Assembly (NCBI RefSeq): GCF_900108365.1
Contig: NZ_FNWQ01000002.1
Span: 992,001-1,056,000 of the forward strand
DNA: 64,000 nt
Reading direction: 5' to 3'
DNA from: Chryseobacterium culicis
GTDB lineage: Bacteria > Bacteroidota > Bacteroidia > Flavobacteriales > Weeksellaceae
How positions within the stretch are numbered: position 1 is the stretch's first letter; each line of letters starts with the position of its first letter. Positions 1 through 8,055 of this stretch are shown here, piece by piece. A program made the translations under genes and the position numbers. The notes beneath the pieces were generated by a model that saw only the letters and a program-made list of their open reading frames with translations, was not told where the DNA came from and ran no database searches.

Positions 1-13
1 GCCGTAAAAAAAG

Positions 14-43
14 AAAAAGCAGGGAATTAATCTCTGCTTTTTT
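14..43 (+). terminator. Intrinsic terminator of a gene left of the window
   Basis: The stem AAAAAGCAG (14-22) pairs with CTGCTTTTT (34-42) and is followed by T residues. It is a typical rho-independent terminator and must serve a rightward gene that lies before base 1. Confidence 0.7.
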
Positions 44-180
44 ATTTCTACGATATTCGTCAATTGATGCTGCAGCATGTAAGCCGGGATTACTGCTGAA
101 TTCTGTCACCCTGCTGCAAAGCTGTCAGCCCCATACTTAGTTTTCTTTCTTTATTACTTCCGATAGAATATTTTACCATT

Positions 181-217
181 AATTAGTTTTAATTAAAACT
201 AATTTTTCGTATATTTG
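181..217 (+). promoter_or_regulatory. 24-bp palindromic operator and -7 box of the marR-usp operon
   Basis: Bases 181-204 are a perfect palindrome: half-site AATTAGTTTTAA followed by its exact reverse complement. A Bacteroidota -7 element TATATTTG follows at 210-217, 27 bases before the marR ATG at 245. The palindrome covers the region where the -33 element should lie. A bound repressor there would block the promoter. The simplest reading is autorepression by the MarR-family protein encoded immediately downstream; this is inference from position and symmetry. Confidence 0.65.
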
Positions 218-244
218 ATAGAATAAGTTCAATCAGTATAAAAT

Positions 245-721
245 ATGCCTGCAAAACAGAACACTATATCAGAACTGGCTTTGGAGTTTGGTCTCGCGAT
301 GGGTGAAATGAAAAGCCGACTCCGGCAGAAAATCCAGAACAGTATCAATGAATATGATCCGGATCTTTCTTTTGAACTCATCGAAATTATGGGATTACTT
401 TCAAGAAATGACGGCATTAACCAGCAGGAAATAGGAACTAAGGTAAGCAAAGATAAATCAAGTATCACCTATCTTATCAACAGTCTGGTAAAGAGAGATC
501 TGGTAGAAAGGATAGCCTATCAAAATGACAGGAGAAACAAGCAGATCTTTTTGACTTCAAAAGGTAAACAGATTGTAGAAACCGTTTACCCGTGGGCATT
601 GGATCTTTATAAAAAAGCAGCTGGCGATATTGATGAGGAAGAGATCAGTAAAGCGCTGCTGCTGGTAAAAAAAATGACAGCAAACCTGGAAGAACCGGGA
701 TTAAAAAATGATACAATATGA
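245..721 (+). CDS. MarR-family winged-helix transcriptional regulator
   Basis: A 158-residue protein of normal MarR length. The winged helix lies at about residues 48-108, with the recognition-helix segment SKDKSSITYLINSLVKRDL and the wing signature NDRRNKQIFLTSKG. MarR proteins are dimers that usually repress their own operon and a neighbouring gene and are released by small ligands or oxidation. The stop overlaps the start of the universal stress gene by four bases (ATGA), so the two are translationally coupled. A perfect palindrome over the promoter is the likely operator. The ligand cannot be told from sequence. Confidence 0.9.
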   Translation: MPAKQNTISELALEFGLAMGEMKSRLRQKIQNSINEYDPDLSFELIEIMGLLSRNDGINQQEIGTKVSKDKSSITYLINSLVKRDLVERIAYQNDRRNKQIFLTSKGKQIVETVYPWALDLYKKAAGDIDEEEISKALLLVKKMTANLEEPGLKNDTI

Positions 722-1560
722 GAACAATCCTTGTACCTGTTGATTTTACATCAACTACTGAAAATGCAGTAAAAATTGCGGCAGACTGGGCAAAAACCTA
801 TGAATATCAAAATATTATCTTACTAAAGACCGCGGGGGAATCTGAGTTTGATTATCTGCATATCGCAGAAGGACATTCATTTGTGAATGAAGAAAGTGTT
901 AACAATCTGCTGCAGAGAACAGAGCTGTTATTTGATCAGTTAATTGAAATTGTAAAGGAAAAGGCTCCTGAAATAAAGGTTTCTAAGGTATTAAGCGACT
1001 GGGCTCTTACGAGAAGTATCAATGAGCTGTTAAAGAACCAGCCGTCTGTAGAGCTGATTATTCTGGGTAGTGATGATCAGACTTCTTCTACAGAGAGTTT
1101 TGTCTCTGAAAATATTATAAGCATTGCGAGAACAAGTCCGGTGAAGACTCTAATTGTTCCCAACAGTTACCGCTACACTCCTATCAGAAATATCTTTATT
1201 CCCTGTGACATCAATGGGATTAAAAGGCTGGAAAGACTGTTCCATCATAAATCCGTCATTCATAAACAGGATGTACGCCTGATGTTTTTAAATATCAATA
1301 AAAGCGAAAAAGAAAATGAAGATAAAAAAAGAGAACTGGAAGAATATATCCGTGAACATCTGACGGAAATTCCAAGCAGCATCCACTATTCCTATGATGA
1401 AAATGTGATTAAAGGGATTCTGAATTTTGCTGCTTCCAACGAAGCTGATCTTATTATTGCCCTACCAGGCAGACACAGTTTCCTGTATTATCTTGCCAGC
1501 AGAAGTATTTCCGAAGGAATTTATCAAAATACGCATCAGCCTGTTTTAATTTTAAAATAG
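718..1560 (+). CDS. Universal stress protein, two-domain UspA type
   Basis: A 280-residue cytoplasmic protein with two Usp-like alpha/beta halves. The first opens with MRTILVPVDFT (residues 1-11). The second begins near residue 155 with NIFIPCDI and ends with the SISEGIYQNTHQPVLILK strand that is usual for the family C-terminus. The ATP-binding G-x2-G-x9-G-S/T motif is not clearly kept in either half, so nucleotide binding is doubtful. Single-gene tandem Usp proteins are common in Flavobacteriia. The ATG overlaps the marR stop, so expression follows that regulator. The stress to which it responds is unknown. Confidence 0.88.
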   Translation: MRTILVPVDFTSTTENAVKIAADWAKTYEYQNIILLKTAGESEFDYLHIAEGHSFVNEESVNNLLQRTELLFDQLIEIVKEKAPEIKVSKVLSDWALTRSINELLKNQPSVELIILGSDDQTSSTESFVSENIISIARTSPVKTLIVPNSYRYTPIRNIFIPCDINGIKRLERLFHHKSVIHKQDVRLMFLNINKSEKENEDKKRELEEYIREHLTEIPSSIHYSYDENVIKGILNFAASNEADLIIALPGRHSFLYYLASRSISEGIYQNTHQPVLILK

Positions 1561-1573
1561 AACTGTTCTGTAT

Positions 1574-1659
1574 CTAAACCATTGAGCATATCTTTAAGTA
1601 ATAAAAAGAAGCTTATCTTCATTATTTTCAATACCTTATTACCATCTTAATGGTTTAGA
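1574..1659. repeat. Imperfect 14-bp inverted repeat between convergent genes
   Basis: TCTAAACCATTGAG near 1573 and CTTAATGGTTTAGA ending at 1659 are inverted copies with one G:T mismatch, separated by about 60 bases. The element lies between the 3' ends of the usp gene (+) and a Crp/Fnr gene (-). It could form a long-looped bidirectional 3' hairpin, but there is no adjacent T-tract, so calling it a terminator would be a guess. Confidence 0.35.
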
Positions 1660-1708
1660 AAAAGATAATTAGAATTGCAATAAGCAACTCATAATGAATT
1701 CATGAAAA

Positions 1709-2305
1709 TTAATAATAAATTTTAGTACTTTCAATTTTAACCAGTTTCTGTTCTTCCATCTTCTTGACGTATCTGATTACCGTTTCTACCCGCAGACCGG
1801 TCAAAGTAGCTATTTGCTGCCTTGTATAGGGGATCAGAAAAGAGTAAGCTTCCTCAAAACCAAAATATCTTTTCAGATGGTCGAAAAGCTTCGTAAGCTT
1901 TACTATGGGATCCGAAATAGCCAGAAAACTGGAAATCATATATCTGAAGTGAAATCTGTCTGCAGTATACCTGTTAATGACAAGCATCAATGAAGGGTTT
2001 TCCAATAAAAATTGGAGAAATTTAGTTTTGGAAAGCCTGATAATTTCACAGTTGGTTACTGCAATGGCATTCACAGCATAATGGTGATTGGTGAATAAAT
2101 AGCTTTCACCAATGCAATGACCATCAAAAGGTAGTCCATGAACAAATTCTTTTCCATCTTCCAGTAAATTATTCAGTTTCACTGTGCCGTACCTGATCTG
2201 AAAATAATATTTTACAGCAGATCCTTCCTGAAAAATAGTTTCTCCTGCTTCATACTTTTCCAGACTGGCTCCGAGGGAAAATAATAATTCTTCGCCTATG
2301 ATCAT
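1709..2305 (-). CDS. Crp/Fnr-family transcriptional regulator
   Basis: A 198-residue protein. Residues about 10-120 form the cyclic-nucleotide-binding-like beta barrel (GETIFQEGSAVKYYFQIRYG, then GHCIGESYLF). The C-terminus holds the helix-turn-helix at about 158-190 (TRQQIATLTGLRVETVIRYV), close to the Crp consensus. There is no cysteine cluster like the N-terminal one of FNR, so an oxygen-sensing iron-sulfur role is not supported. It stands alone and converges with the usp gene. Flavobacterial members of this family often have unknown effectors. Confidence 0.88.
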   Translation of the reverse strand: MIIGEELLFSLGASLEKYEAGETIFQEGSAVKYYFQIRYGTVKLNNLLEDGKEFVHGLPFDGHCIGESYLFTNHHYAVNAIAVTNCEIIRLSKTKFLQFLLENPSLMLVINRYTADRFHFRYMISSFLAISDPIVKLTKLFDHLKRYFGFEEAYSFLIPYTRQQIATLTGLRVETVIRYVKKMEEQKLVKIESTKIYY

Positions 2306-2409
2306 CTTACATTATTAATTTGAGTAAAAATACTTAAAGAATAAGCAATGTTGCAACTTATTAAATACCACAGAGACGCAATACTTTTCAACATTACTCC
2401 TATGGGCTA

Positions 2410-2766
2410 TTAAGCCGTAATTTTTTTCTTGTGTCTGGAGCCCCACTCTGCCAAAGCCGCAATCACATCTTTCAGTGATTCACTGTATTCTGTGGGTACA
2501 TATTCTACCAGCACGGGCTTCTGATCGGTAATAACGGTTCTTTCAACCAGATGATTGACTTCCAGTTTCTTTAATTCACTGGACAATACTCTTGCAGAGA
2601 TTCCGTTTATCGTGCGCTGCAGCTCATTAAAGCGTGTATGCCCGCCTAAAATAGCGATCATCACCCGTATGGTCCACCTGCCTCCCAAAACGTATAAAGC
2701 ATCTTCAGTAGCAGCGAGATGGTTACTGCATTGCGGCCTCGAATACACTATTTTTTCTTCTTCCAT
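2410..2766 (-). CDS. HxlR-family transcriptional regulator
   Basis: A winged-helix protein of about 118 residues. The HxlR signature is seen in CSNHLAATEDALYVLGGRWT (a single Cys near the N-terminus, then the GGRWT helix) and TRFNELQRTINGISARVLS, the recognition helix. The ATG at 2766 is preferred; a GTG two codons upstream (2772) is the alternative. Members such as YodB and HypR sense quinones, diamide or hypochlorite through the N-terminal Cys and repress divergent reductases. This gene is divergent from an azoreductase, which fits that arrangement well. Confidence 0.9.
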   Translation of the reverse strand: MEEEKIVYSRPQCSNHLAATEDALYVLGGRWTIRVMIAILGGHTRFNELQRTINGISARVLSSELKKLEVNHLVERTVITDQKPVLVEYVPTEYSESLKDVIAALAEWGSRHKKKITA

Positions 2767-2782
2767 AATCACGGTTTCTATA

Positions 2783-2854
2783 TTACTAACCTAAATGTTA
2801 TTACTAACCTTTTAGTAACTACTATATTTTTATTAGTAAATATAGATAATTTTG
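2783..2854 (+). promoter_or_regulatory. Divergent hxlR/azoR control region with four TTACTAA half-sites
   Basis: TTACTAA occurs at 2783-2789 and 2801-2807, and its inverse TTAGTAA at 2812-2818 and 2833-2839. The middle two form a dyad with a 4-base spacer. The azoR -7 box TAATTTTG lies at 2847-2854, 28 bases before its ATG. This is the arrangement expected for HxlR dimers repressing both genes; the assignment to this regulator is inference. Confidence 0.6.
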
Positions 2855-2882
2855 AAACATCAATTTTAAAAAAAATGAAAAA

Positions 2883-3485
2883 ATGAAAAAAGTACTTCAT
2901 ATTATCTCAAGCCCGAGAAGTGAGTCATCAATCAGTAAAAAACTGGGAAATGCCGTGGTAGAAAAAATTACAGCTCAATATCCGGACGCGGTCATAAAAA
3001 AGCGTGACCTGACCCATCCTCTTTTTCCTCATCTGGAAGAAGCACATATCAATGCATTCTTTACTCCGGCAGAAAACCGTACGTCTGAACAGTTAGAAAT
3101 CGTAAAGCTTTCGGATACGGTAATTGATGAACTTCAGGAAGCCGATATTATTGTTATTGAAGCTCCATTGTACAATTTCAGCATTACTTCTACCCTGAAA
3201 TCCTGGCTTGATCATATTGCCAGAGCCGGAAAAACATTCAGTTACAGCGAAAACGGTCCTGAAGGGCTCATCAAGAATAAGAAAGTGTATCTTGCTTTTT
3301 CAAGCGGAGGTGTATATTCTGAGGGAGAAAGACAGTCCTACGATTTTGTAGTGCCTTATCTTGAAAAAACACTGGGATTTATGGGAATGACCGATATTTC
3401 TGTTGTACGTGCAGAAGGACTTTCCGTTCCTGTGGTTCAGGATACCGCACTGCAAAAAGGAATTGAAAGTATAGTGGTAGAGTAA
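2883..3485 (+). CDS. azoR: FMN-dependent NADH-azoreductase / quinone reductase
   Basis: A 200-residue flavodoxin-like protein of the AzoR family. The FMN phosphate-binding loop is the N-terminal SSPRSESSISKKL segment. EAPLYNFSITSTLKSWLDHIARAGKTF (about residues 95-121) is the family's FMN/dimer segment, followed by AFSSGGVY. AzoR enzymes reduce quinones and azo compounds with NADH. A short upstream ATG at 2875 stops after two codons, so 2883 is the start. It is divergent from an HxlR regulator, which points to quinone or electrophile stress control. A strong terminator follows. Confidence 0.9.
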   Translation: MKKVLHIISSPRSESSISKKLGNAVVEKITAQYPDAVIKKRDLTHPLFPHLEEAHINAFFTPAENRTSEQLEIVKLSDTVIDELQEADIIVIEAPLYNFSITSTLKSWLDHIARAGKTFSYSENGPEGLIKNKKVYLAFSSGGVYSEGERQSYDFVVPYLEKTLGFMGMTDISVVRAEGLSVPVVQDTALQKGIESIVVE

Positions 3486-3492
3486 AAAAAAT

Positions 3493-3526
3493 AAAATTGC
3501 TGTTCCCCGGAGCAGCAATTTTTTTG
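3493..3526 (+). terminator. Intrinsic terminator after azoR
   Basis: AAAATTGCTG (3493-3502) pairs with CAGCAATTTT (3513-3522) around a 10-base loop and is followed by more T residues. Confidence 0.85.
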
Positions 3527-3630
3527 TATCAGGATTGAGAATCTTACACCATTAAAAGTGTATTTTTCTCAACATATGTAAAGACTTTTTCTGTTTTTAT
3601 ACCGCATTTTTACGTGATAAATTCAAGATT

Positions 3631-4047
3631 ATGGAAAACAACACACAACCTCAAGTAATCAACCCGGCAGCATTGTTCAATCCGGGTCCTTACGGTTTTT
3701 CACACAGTATTTCGGTGAAAAATCCTTCCAAAATATGCTTTATCTCAGGACAAAGCGGAGGCATCGGAGAAAACCATGTATTGGCGGATGATTTCAAAAC
3801 TCAGGTTCAGGATGCCTTGAAAAATATGAAAACCGTGTTAAAGGCTCATTCCATGACATTTGAGCATATCGTAAAAATTACCCTTCTCATTGTAGACCAC
3901 AATCAGGAAAAACTTGAAATATGGTCTGAAGAAGCAAAAAAAGTATGGAAAGGCACATTTTTACCTACCAGCACATTAATTCCGGTAAACCAGCTGGCTT
4001 TGCCCGGAATGTTATTTGAGATTGATGCCATTGCTGTGAGCAGTTAG
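3631..4047 (+). CDS. Rid-family (YjgF/YER057c/UK114) protein, non-archetypal
   Basis: A 138-residue protein with the Rid fold: SHSISVKNPSKICFISGQSGG, then ALKNMKTVLKAHSMTFEHIVKITLLIVD, then the C-terminal FLPTSTLIPV..LALPGMLFEIDAIAV. Archetypal RidA deaminates reactive imines and needs an arginine in the P-A-R-S/T motif. Here the equivalent motif reads LPTST, with threonine in place of arginine, so imine deaminase activity is unlikely and this belongs to another Rid subgroup. It stands alone, with its stop overlapping that of the convergent M20 gene. The substrate is unknown. Confidence 0.87.
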   Translation: MENNTQPQVINPAALFNPGPYGFSHSISVKNPSKICFISGQSGGIGENHVLADDFKTQVQDALKNMKTVLKAHSMTFEHIVKITLLIVDHNQEKLEIWSEEAKKVWKGTFLPTSTLIPVNQLALPGMLFEIDAIAVSS

Positions 4048-5360
4048 TTTTGATTAAGGCGTTCAATAATTAATGATGAAAAGCTTTTAACTCCGGTTCT
4101 GATACTTTCTTCATCCACCCGGAAATTAGGCGAATGATTCATGGCGATGACTCCCTTTTCAAAATTAGAACCACCCAGAAAGAAATAAACTCCGGGAATT
4201 TTCTGCTGAAAAAAGGCAAAATCATCATTAAAAAAGGGAACCTGGCCATAATCTGACGCAACTGAATTTTTTCCGTATACATTCTGAAGAATTTCTATCG
4301 CCGAATGAGTCAGTTTTTCATCATTTAGAACAGTTGGATTTTCCTGAACAAATGAAACGGAAAGAAGCTTATTCTGATATCCGCTATTTTCTATAATTTT
4401 CTGAACCTCAGGAACTATCATGACTAAACGAGAGGCATTCGTCTCATACAGATAGGCTTCGAGAAAAGACTCGCTGTTTTTGGAATAGATATTGAATTTT
4501 CCGTCTGTGAACAGGTAATCTTTGAAAACAGTGTCAGGATTCGTCAATCCGATTTTTGGATCAACAATAGATTGTATTTCCCATGGCTTGCCTCCGTTGG
4601 AAACACGGAATAAAGAACTGCTGATTTTTTTTGACAATCCGGTAAGCTCATCTTCAGACAGCCCGTTTTTAAGCTGAATTCTTATTTTCCTCTGATAAGC
4701 AAACATTTCCCTGGGTTTCACCATGATTTGGCCTACAGGAGTAGCGGTCACGTGCAGTCCATAGATTTCGTCGGGATTAATTTTGGAAAGTAAACCGCTG
4801 TTAAGCATCCCTTTAGCTCCTTTGAATGTCTCCTCTTCAGGCTGGAATACGAAATACACCGTTCCTTTTAAAGATTTTTTATTTTTGGAAAGTACTTCAG
4901 CAATTCCGAGCCCGATAGCCATATGGATATCATGACCACAGCCATGCTGAATATCTTTTATTTTTGATTTGAAGGCTTCAGGATCTGGATAGTCGTTCGG
5001 CAGCGCATCCATATCTGACCTCCATGCTATTTTTTTACCTTTTTTATCACCCTTCAGAATCCCTATAACGCTATGTCCATAATGATCTGTCTGGACTTGC
5101 AGCCCTAAATCCAGCAGATACTGCTTAATTTTTTCCTGGGTCTGCTTTTCCTGAGAAGCCAGCTCCGGATTTTCATGAAATTCTCTTCTTATGTTTACTA
5201 ATTTATTGAATATTCTGTCTGTCTCCTGCTGAACAGATTGATGGACCATCTGTTCTACCCTCGTTGAGGAATGAACAATTGCTTCTTTTTTACTGTTCAA
5301 TCCCTGCGCAGACAAAAGAGAAGAAACAAAGCACAATAAGGTTAGGGGGAGTTTTTTCAT
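4044..5360 (-). CDS. Exported M20-family amidohydrolase (M20D type)
   Basis: A 438-residue metallopeptidase-fold hydrolase with a Sec signal peptide (residues 1-19, LLSAQ at the cleavage site). M20D motifs appear in order: RREFHENPEL (58-67), RSDMDAL (114-120), HGCGHDIH (139-146, metal ligands C and H), QPEEE (173-177) and GLHV (201-204), then a C-terminal NHSPNFRVDEESI. Relatives cleave N-acyl amino acids, hippurate or aminoacyl conjugates. A periplasmic or secreted location follows from the signal peptide. Monocistronic; the exact substrate cannot be inferred. Confidence 0.9.
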   Translation of the reverse strand: MKKLPLTLLCFVSSLLSAQGLNSKKEAIVHSSTRVEQMVHQSVQQETDRIFNKLVNIRREFHENPELASQEKQTQEKIKQYLLDLGLQVQTDHYGHSVIGILKGDKKGKKIAWRSDMDALPNDYPDPEAFKSKIKDIQHGCGHDIHMAIGLGIAEVLSKNKKSLKGTVYFVFQPEEETFKGAKGMLNSGLLSKINPDEIYGLHVTATPVGQIMVKPREMFAYQRKIRIQLKNGLSEDELTGLSKKISSSLFRVSNGGKPWEIQSIVDPKIGLTNPDTVFKDYLFTDGKFNIYSKNSESFLEAYLYETNASRLVMIVPEVQKIIENSGYQNKLLSVSFVQENPTVLNDEKLTHSAIEILQNVYGKNSVASDYGQVPFFNDDFAFFQQKIPGVYFFLGGSNFEKGVIAMNHSPNFRVDEESIRTGVKSFSSLIIERLNQN

Positions 5361-5590
5361 GTTCAGGGGTATTGGTTTATTTTTGGTACTGGTAAAATCA
5401 AAAGTTTATTTATAATGATTAGACATTTGCAGTTCCACTTTTGTTACATCCTAATCATCAATTTATTATTTTTTGAGATCAATGATTATTTATGGTCTTA
5501 AAAACTCATCCTGCATTACCTGGTGCATAACTGATCATTATTCCAAAAACATTCAGAAAAACACGCCAGAAGCGATACCATACTCACAGA

Positions 5591-5618
5591 AAAGGGGCAG
5601 ATTACTGCCCCTTTTTAT
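5591..5618 (-). terminator. Hairpin terminator after the first tetR
   Basis: AAAGGGGCAG (5591-5600) pairs with CTGCCCCTTT (5605-5614) around an ATTA tetraloop. T-tracts exist on both strands. It lies 20 bases beyond the 3' end of the leftward tetR gene. Confidence 0.75.
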
Positions 5619-5634
5619 TTTATGAAGATATCAA

Positions 5635-6273
5635 TTAAAGATTTTCGTAGGTTTGGTCTACCATAAAGGATATTGCCTTTTTTATTTTTTCGCGTCCTTC
5701 GGGGGTATTGGTATCTATACCGCAAAAAATACTGCCATTCAGAGAGGCAAACATATTCAGATAATATAATCCTGAAACCATGATCGCCATGATAGCGCGG
5801 TAGGTTTCCAATTTATCTTTGAAGCGGGATTCCATCAATAATTTGAAGATATATTCTCCATTTTCTTCCTGAGTATCAATCAGTTTTTTTAATGATTTTC
5901 TGGGTTCGGAAATCGTCCATAAAAGAAGTTTCTGGGCTTCTTTATTGGTATATACATAATCAAACTGTGAGAGCAGCATATGCCGGATAAATTCTTGCCC
6001 TCCGTCTTCAAGATTCGGTTTCATTTTTTCTACTTCCTCGCTGGTAACTTTTACCCAGAAGTCCTGTGTACGAACATATTCATCCATCAGCCCGTCCATT
6101 CCGCCAAAATAGGTGTAAATCATTTTTTTATCTACGCCGGCAGTAGCAGCGATATCATTAATCTTTAACCCTGCATGACCTTTCGTTTTCAGAATTTTCC
6201 CCACCGCATCTAAAAATTTTTTCTTACTGCGTTCCTTGTTCCTAATACTTCCTGATGCTGACTTTCTTTCCAT
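5635..6273 (-). CDS. TetR/AcrR-family repressor, copy 1 of a duplicated module
   Basis: A 212-residue protein from the start at 6273. An upstream in-frame ATG exists at 6294, but the paralog at 7005-7643 begins with the same MERKSA segment, which supports 6273. The TetR helix-turn-helix spans about residues 14-60 (KINDIAATAGVDKKMIYTYFGGMDGLMDEY). The C-terminal ligand/dimer domain is not assignable to a known ligand. It is roughly 70 percent identical by eye to the second copy, including the C-terminal QTYENL/HTYENL. It is transcribed away from unit A; a TTAGACAC dyad lies between them and is the probable operator. Confidence 0.9.
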   Translation of the reverse strand: MERKSASGSIRNKERSKKKFLDAVGKILKTKGHAGLKINDIAATAGVDKKMIYTYFGGMDGLMDEYVRTQDFWVKVTSEEVEKMKPNLEDGGQEFIRHMLLSQFDYVYTNKEAQKLLLWTISEPRKSLKKLIDTQEENGEYIFKLLMESRFKDKLETYRAIMAIMVSGLYYLNMFASLNGSIFCGIDTNTPEGREKIKKAISFMVDQTYENL

Positions 6274-6317
6274 GACTAAACATTCAATATACAAGTTTAA
6301 GAAATTTTTTTATTATT

Positions 6318-6362
6318 TTAGACACCAATCAGTGTCTAATATCAACTATTTCTATATATTTG
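6318..6362 (+). promoter_or_regulatory. Promoter A: TetR-type dyad and -7 box
   Basis: The dyad TTAGACAC (6318-6325)-N6-GTGTCTAA (6332-6339) is perfect in both arms. The -7 element TATATTTG is at 6355-6362. The distance from dyad centre to the end of the -7 box is about 33.5 bp, ten bases (one helical turn) more than in the three sister promoters. It sits between leftward tetR (start 6273) and rightward RNA unit A, so it could control both. Confidence 0.7.
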
Positions 6363-6366
6363 CAAA

Positions 6367-6526
6367 AACTAAAAACCATTATATATACAAAACACTATCG
6401 AGATTGAAAATTAAAAATTATTAAGATTGTATCGTTAGTTTCCTCAGTTTACTGTATTTCGCCATAAAATAACTGAGGTAAAACGCAACCCGGCAGTATC
6501 ATTTTTTATCATGATGCTGTTTTTTA
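6367..6526 (+). ncRNA. Candidate small RNA unit A
   Basis: A short rightward unit with its own -7 box and terminator, about 160 nt. The 5' part carries CTAA(A)AACCATT, shared by all four units. In the middle, CCTCAGTT (6442-6449) pairs with AACTGAGG (6471-6478). The end is a terminator, CAGTATCAT (6494-6502) with ATGATGCTG (6511-6519), then T6. No open reading frame with an ATG lies inside, so the product is probably RNA. Boundaries are inferred from the promoter and terminator, not measured. Confidence 0.55.
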
Positions 6527-6764
6527 TTTCTTAGAAAAATAACACCTGTAATCAATGAGTTATTTTTTGCAGATATTTGTAGAGTTTCAATCAATATCCA
6601 TTTAAAAATTCGTTGTTTACTCTTCAATCAATCCTGATTTGCTTTGTTTAATGGTCCATAATGAGCCATAACTCTACCAAAGGAAGATTATTTATGGCTG
6701 AAATTAAAAAATAAAACAACTGACAATCAATGTATTAAATAAAATTAACAAATATTTAATCTTT

Positions 6765-6799
6765 TTACACACTTCACAGTGTCTTATTTTATATATTTG
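6765..6799 (+). promoter_or_regulatory. Promoter B: degenerate TetR-type dyad and -7 box
   Basis: TTACACAC (6765-6772)-N6-GTGTCTTA (6779-6786) keeps the 8-6-8 geometry of the other dyads with one change in each arm. TATATTTG is at 6792-6799. The centre-to-box distance is 23.5 bp, the same as promoters C and D. Confidence 0.6.
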
Positions 6800-6803
6800 T
6801 ACA

Positions 6804-6970
6804 AACTAAAACCATCTCTATATTTAAAAACACTTTAAGGTTGAAAAAATAAAACAATTAACGTTGTATTATTTTAGTTCCCTCACTTTAAGACCATTTC
6901 GAATACGAAACGACTAAGGTAGAAACACAACTCAAAACTAACCATTAGATTTCTAATGGTTTTGTTTTTT
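6804..6970 (+). ncRNA. Candidate small RNA unit B
   Basis: A rightward promoter-to-terminator unit of about 165 nt. It shares the 5' CAAACTAAAACCAT block, the central TTAGTTCCCTC and the later ACTAAGGTAGAAACAC block with the other units. Its terminator has a different sequence: AACCATTAGA (6940-6949) with TCTAATGGTT (6952-6961), then a T-tract. TTTCG/CGAAA near 6897-6909 adds a small internal hairpin. No ATG-initiated ORF is seen. The 3' hairpin may also stop leftward transcription from the second tetR. Confidence 0.5.
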
Positions 6971-7004
6971 AAAAATACACTATTCTGCAAAACCGGCTTA
7001 TACA

Positions 7005-7643
7005 TTACAGATTTTCGTACGTATGATGCAGTAGAAAAGAAATTGCTTTTCTTATTTTTTCTCTTCCTTTATTACTGTTTACATCTATTCCACAAAAAAT
7101 ACTTCCGTTGATGGCAGCAAACATATTCAGATAATACAGTCCTGAAACCAGGATGGCCATAATGGAACGTACATCCTGAGCATTTTCCTTAAAACGGGAA
7201 TCGACCAGCAGCTTAAAAAGATATTCTCCGTTTTCTTCCTGGGTATCGGTTAATTTTTTTAATGCTTTACGAGGTTCTGACAAACGCCATAACAGGAGTT
7301 TTTGTGCTTCCTTATGGGTATGTACATAATCAAACTGTGTCAAGAGTATTTTTTCGATAAAAGATTTTCCTCCGTCATCCGGTTTTGGCTGTATTTTCTC
7401 TACTTCTTCAATGGTAACTTTACTCCAATAATCCTGCGACCGGATATATTCATCTATTAAACCGTCTATCCCTCCAAAATAAGAGTAGATCATTTTTTTA
7501 TCAACCCCGGCCATCTCAGCAATGCTATTCACCTTTAACGCAGTATATCCTTGTGTTCTCAGTATTTTGCCCACTGCATCTAAAAACTTTTTTTTACTGC
7601 GCTCTTTATTCCGGATACTCCCAGCCGCTGATTTTCTTTCCAT
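7005..7643 (-). CDS. TetR/AcrR-family repressor, copy 2 of a duplicated module
   Basis: A 212-residue TetR protein, colinear with the copy at 5635-6273 and differing mostly by conservative changes. The helix-turn-helix at about residues 14-60 reads KVNSIAEMAGVDKKMIYSYFGGIDGL, so the recognition helix (GVDKKMIY.YFGG) is nearly unchanged, which predicts the same operator. Both genes share TTCTTAAACTTG just upstream, a probable -7 region (TAAACTTG). It is divergent from RNA unit C across a perfect TTAGACAC dyad. The ligand is unknown; no transporter or enzyme gene adjoins it. Confidence 0.9.
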   Translation of the reverse strand: MERKSAAGSIRNKERSKKKFLDAVGKILRTQGYTALKVNSIAEMAGVDKKMIYSYFGGIDGLIDEYIRSQDYWSKVTIEEVEKIQPKPDDGGKSFIEKILLTQFDYVHTHKEAQKLLLWRLSEPRKALKKLTDTQEENGEYLFKLLVDSRFKENAQDVRSIMAILVSGLYYLNMFAAINGSIFCGIDVNSNKGREKIRKAISFLLHHTYENL

Positions 7644-7685
7644 GGTAAACTTTCAATCGTACAAGTTTAAGAATTTTTTTTCAAT

Positions 7686-7720
7686 TTAGACACTTTTTAG
7701 TGTCTAAATGTATATATTTG
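7686..7720 (+). promoter_or_regulatory. Promoter C: TetR-type dyad and -7 box
   Basis: TTAGACAC (7686-7693)-N6-GTGTCTAA (7700-7707), perfect and extendable by one T/A pair, then TATATTTG at 7713-7720. It lies between the leftward second tetR (start 7643) and RNA unit C. Centre-to-box distance is 23.5 bp. Confidence 0.7.
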
Positions 7721-7724
7721 CAAA

Positions 7725-7882
7725 AACTAATAACCATTTTTATAAACAGACAATCTAAGTTGTGAGATTGGGAGAGATCAGGTTGCACCGTTAGTTCCCT
7801 CTGCCTGAATGCCATTGCATTGTAAGATAGAGGTAAAACATTACTCAACAGCATTGTTAGCCAACTAATGATGCTGTTTTTA
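7725..7882 (+). ncRNA. Candidate small RNA unit C
   Basis: A rightward unit of about 157 nt. It shares CAAAAACTAATAACCATTT at the 5' end and GTTAGTTCCCTC in the middle. CCTCT (7798-7802) can pair with AGAGG (7829-7833), as in unit A. The terminator CAGCATTGTTAG (7849-7860) pairs with CTAATGATGCTG (7865-7876), followed by T5. A 19-codon ATG frame is present but not shared by the other units, so RNA is the likely product. Confidence 0.55.
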
Positions 7883-8055
7883 TGAATAAAAGATTTTTTG
7901 TAAGTACTATGGATCAAAAAAGAAATGAAATTTGAGTTTTATCTAATTAAAATCAAGTATTTACAAATTTTATTTCTCACTGTAAACACCTTCAGCAAAG
8001 GGTTGTACCTAACTTTTAAAACTTTAACAGTATTTTTTACAAACTTTTTTAGATT

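Noticed and set aside
7808..7867. 19-codon ATG frame inside RNA unit C
   Set aside because: Units A, B and D do not contain an equivalent frame, so conservation favours RNA rather than peptide.
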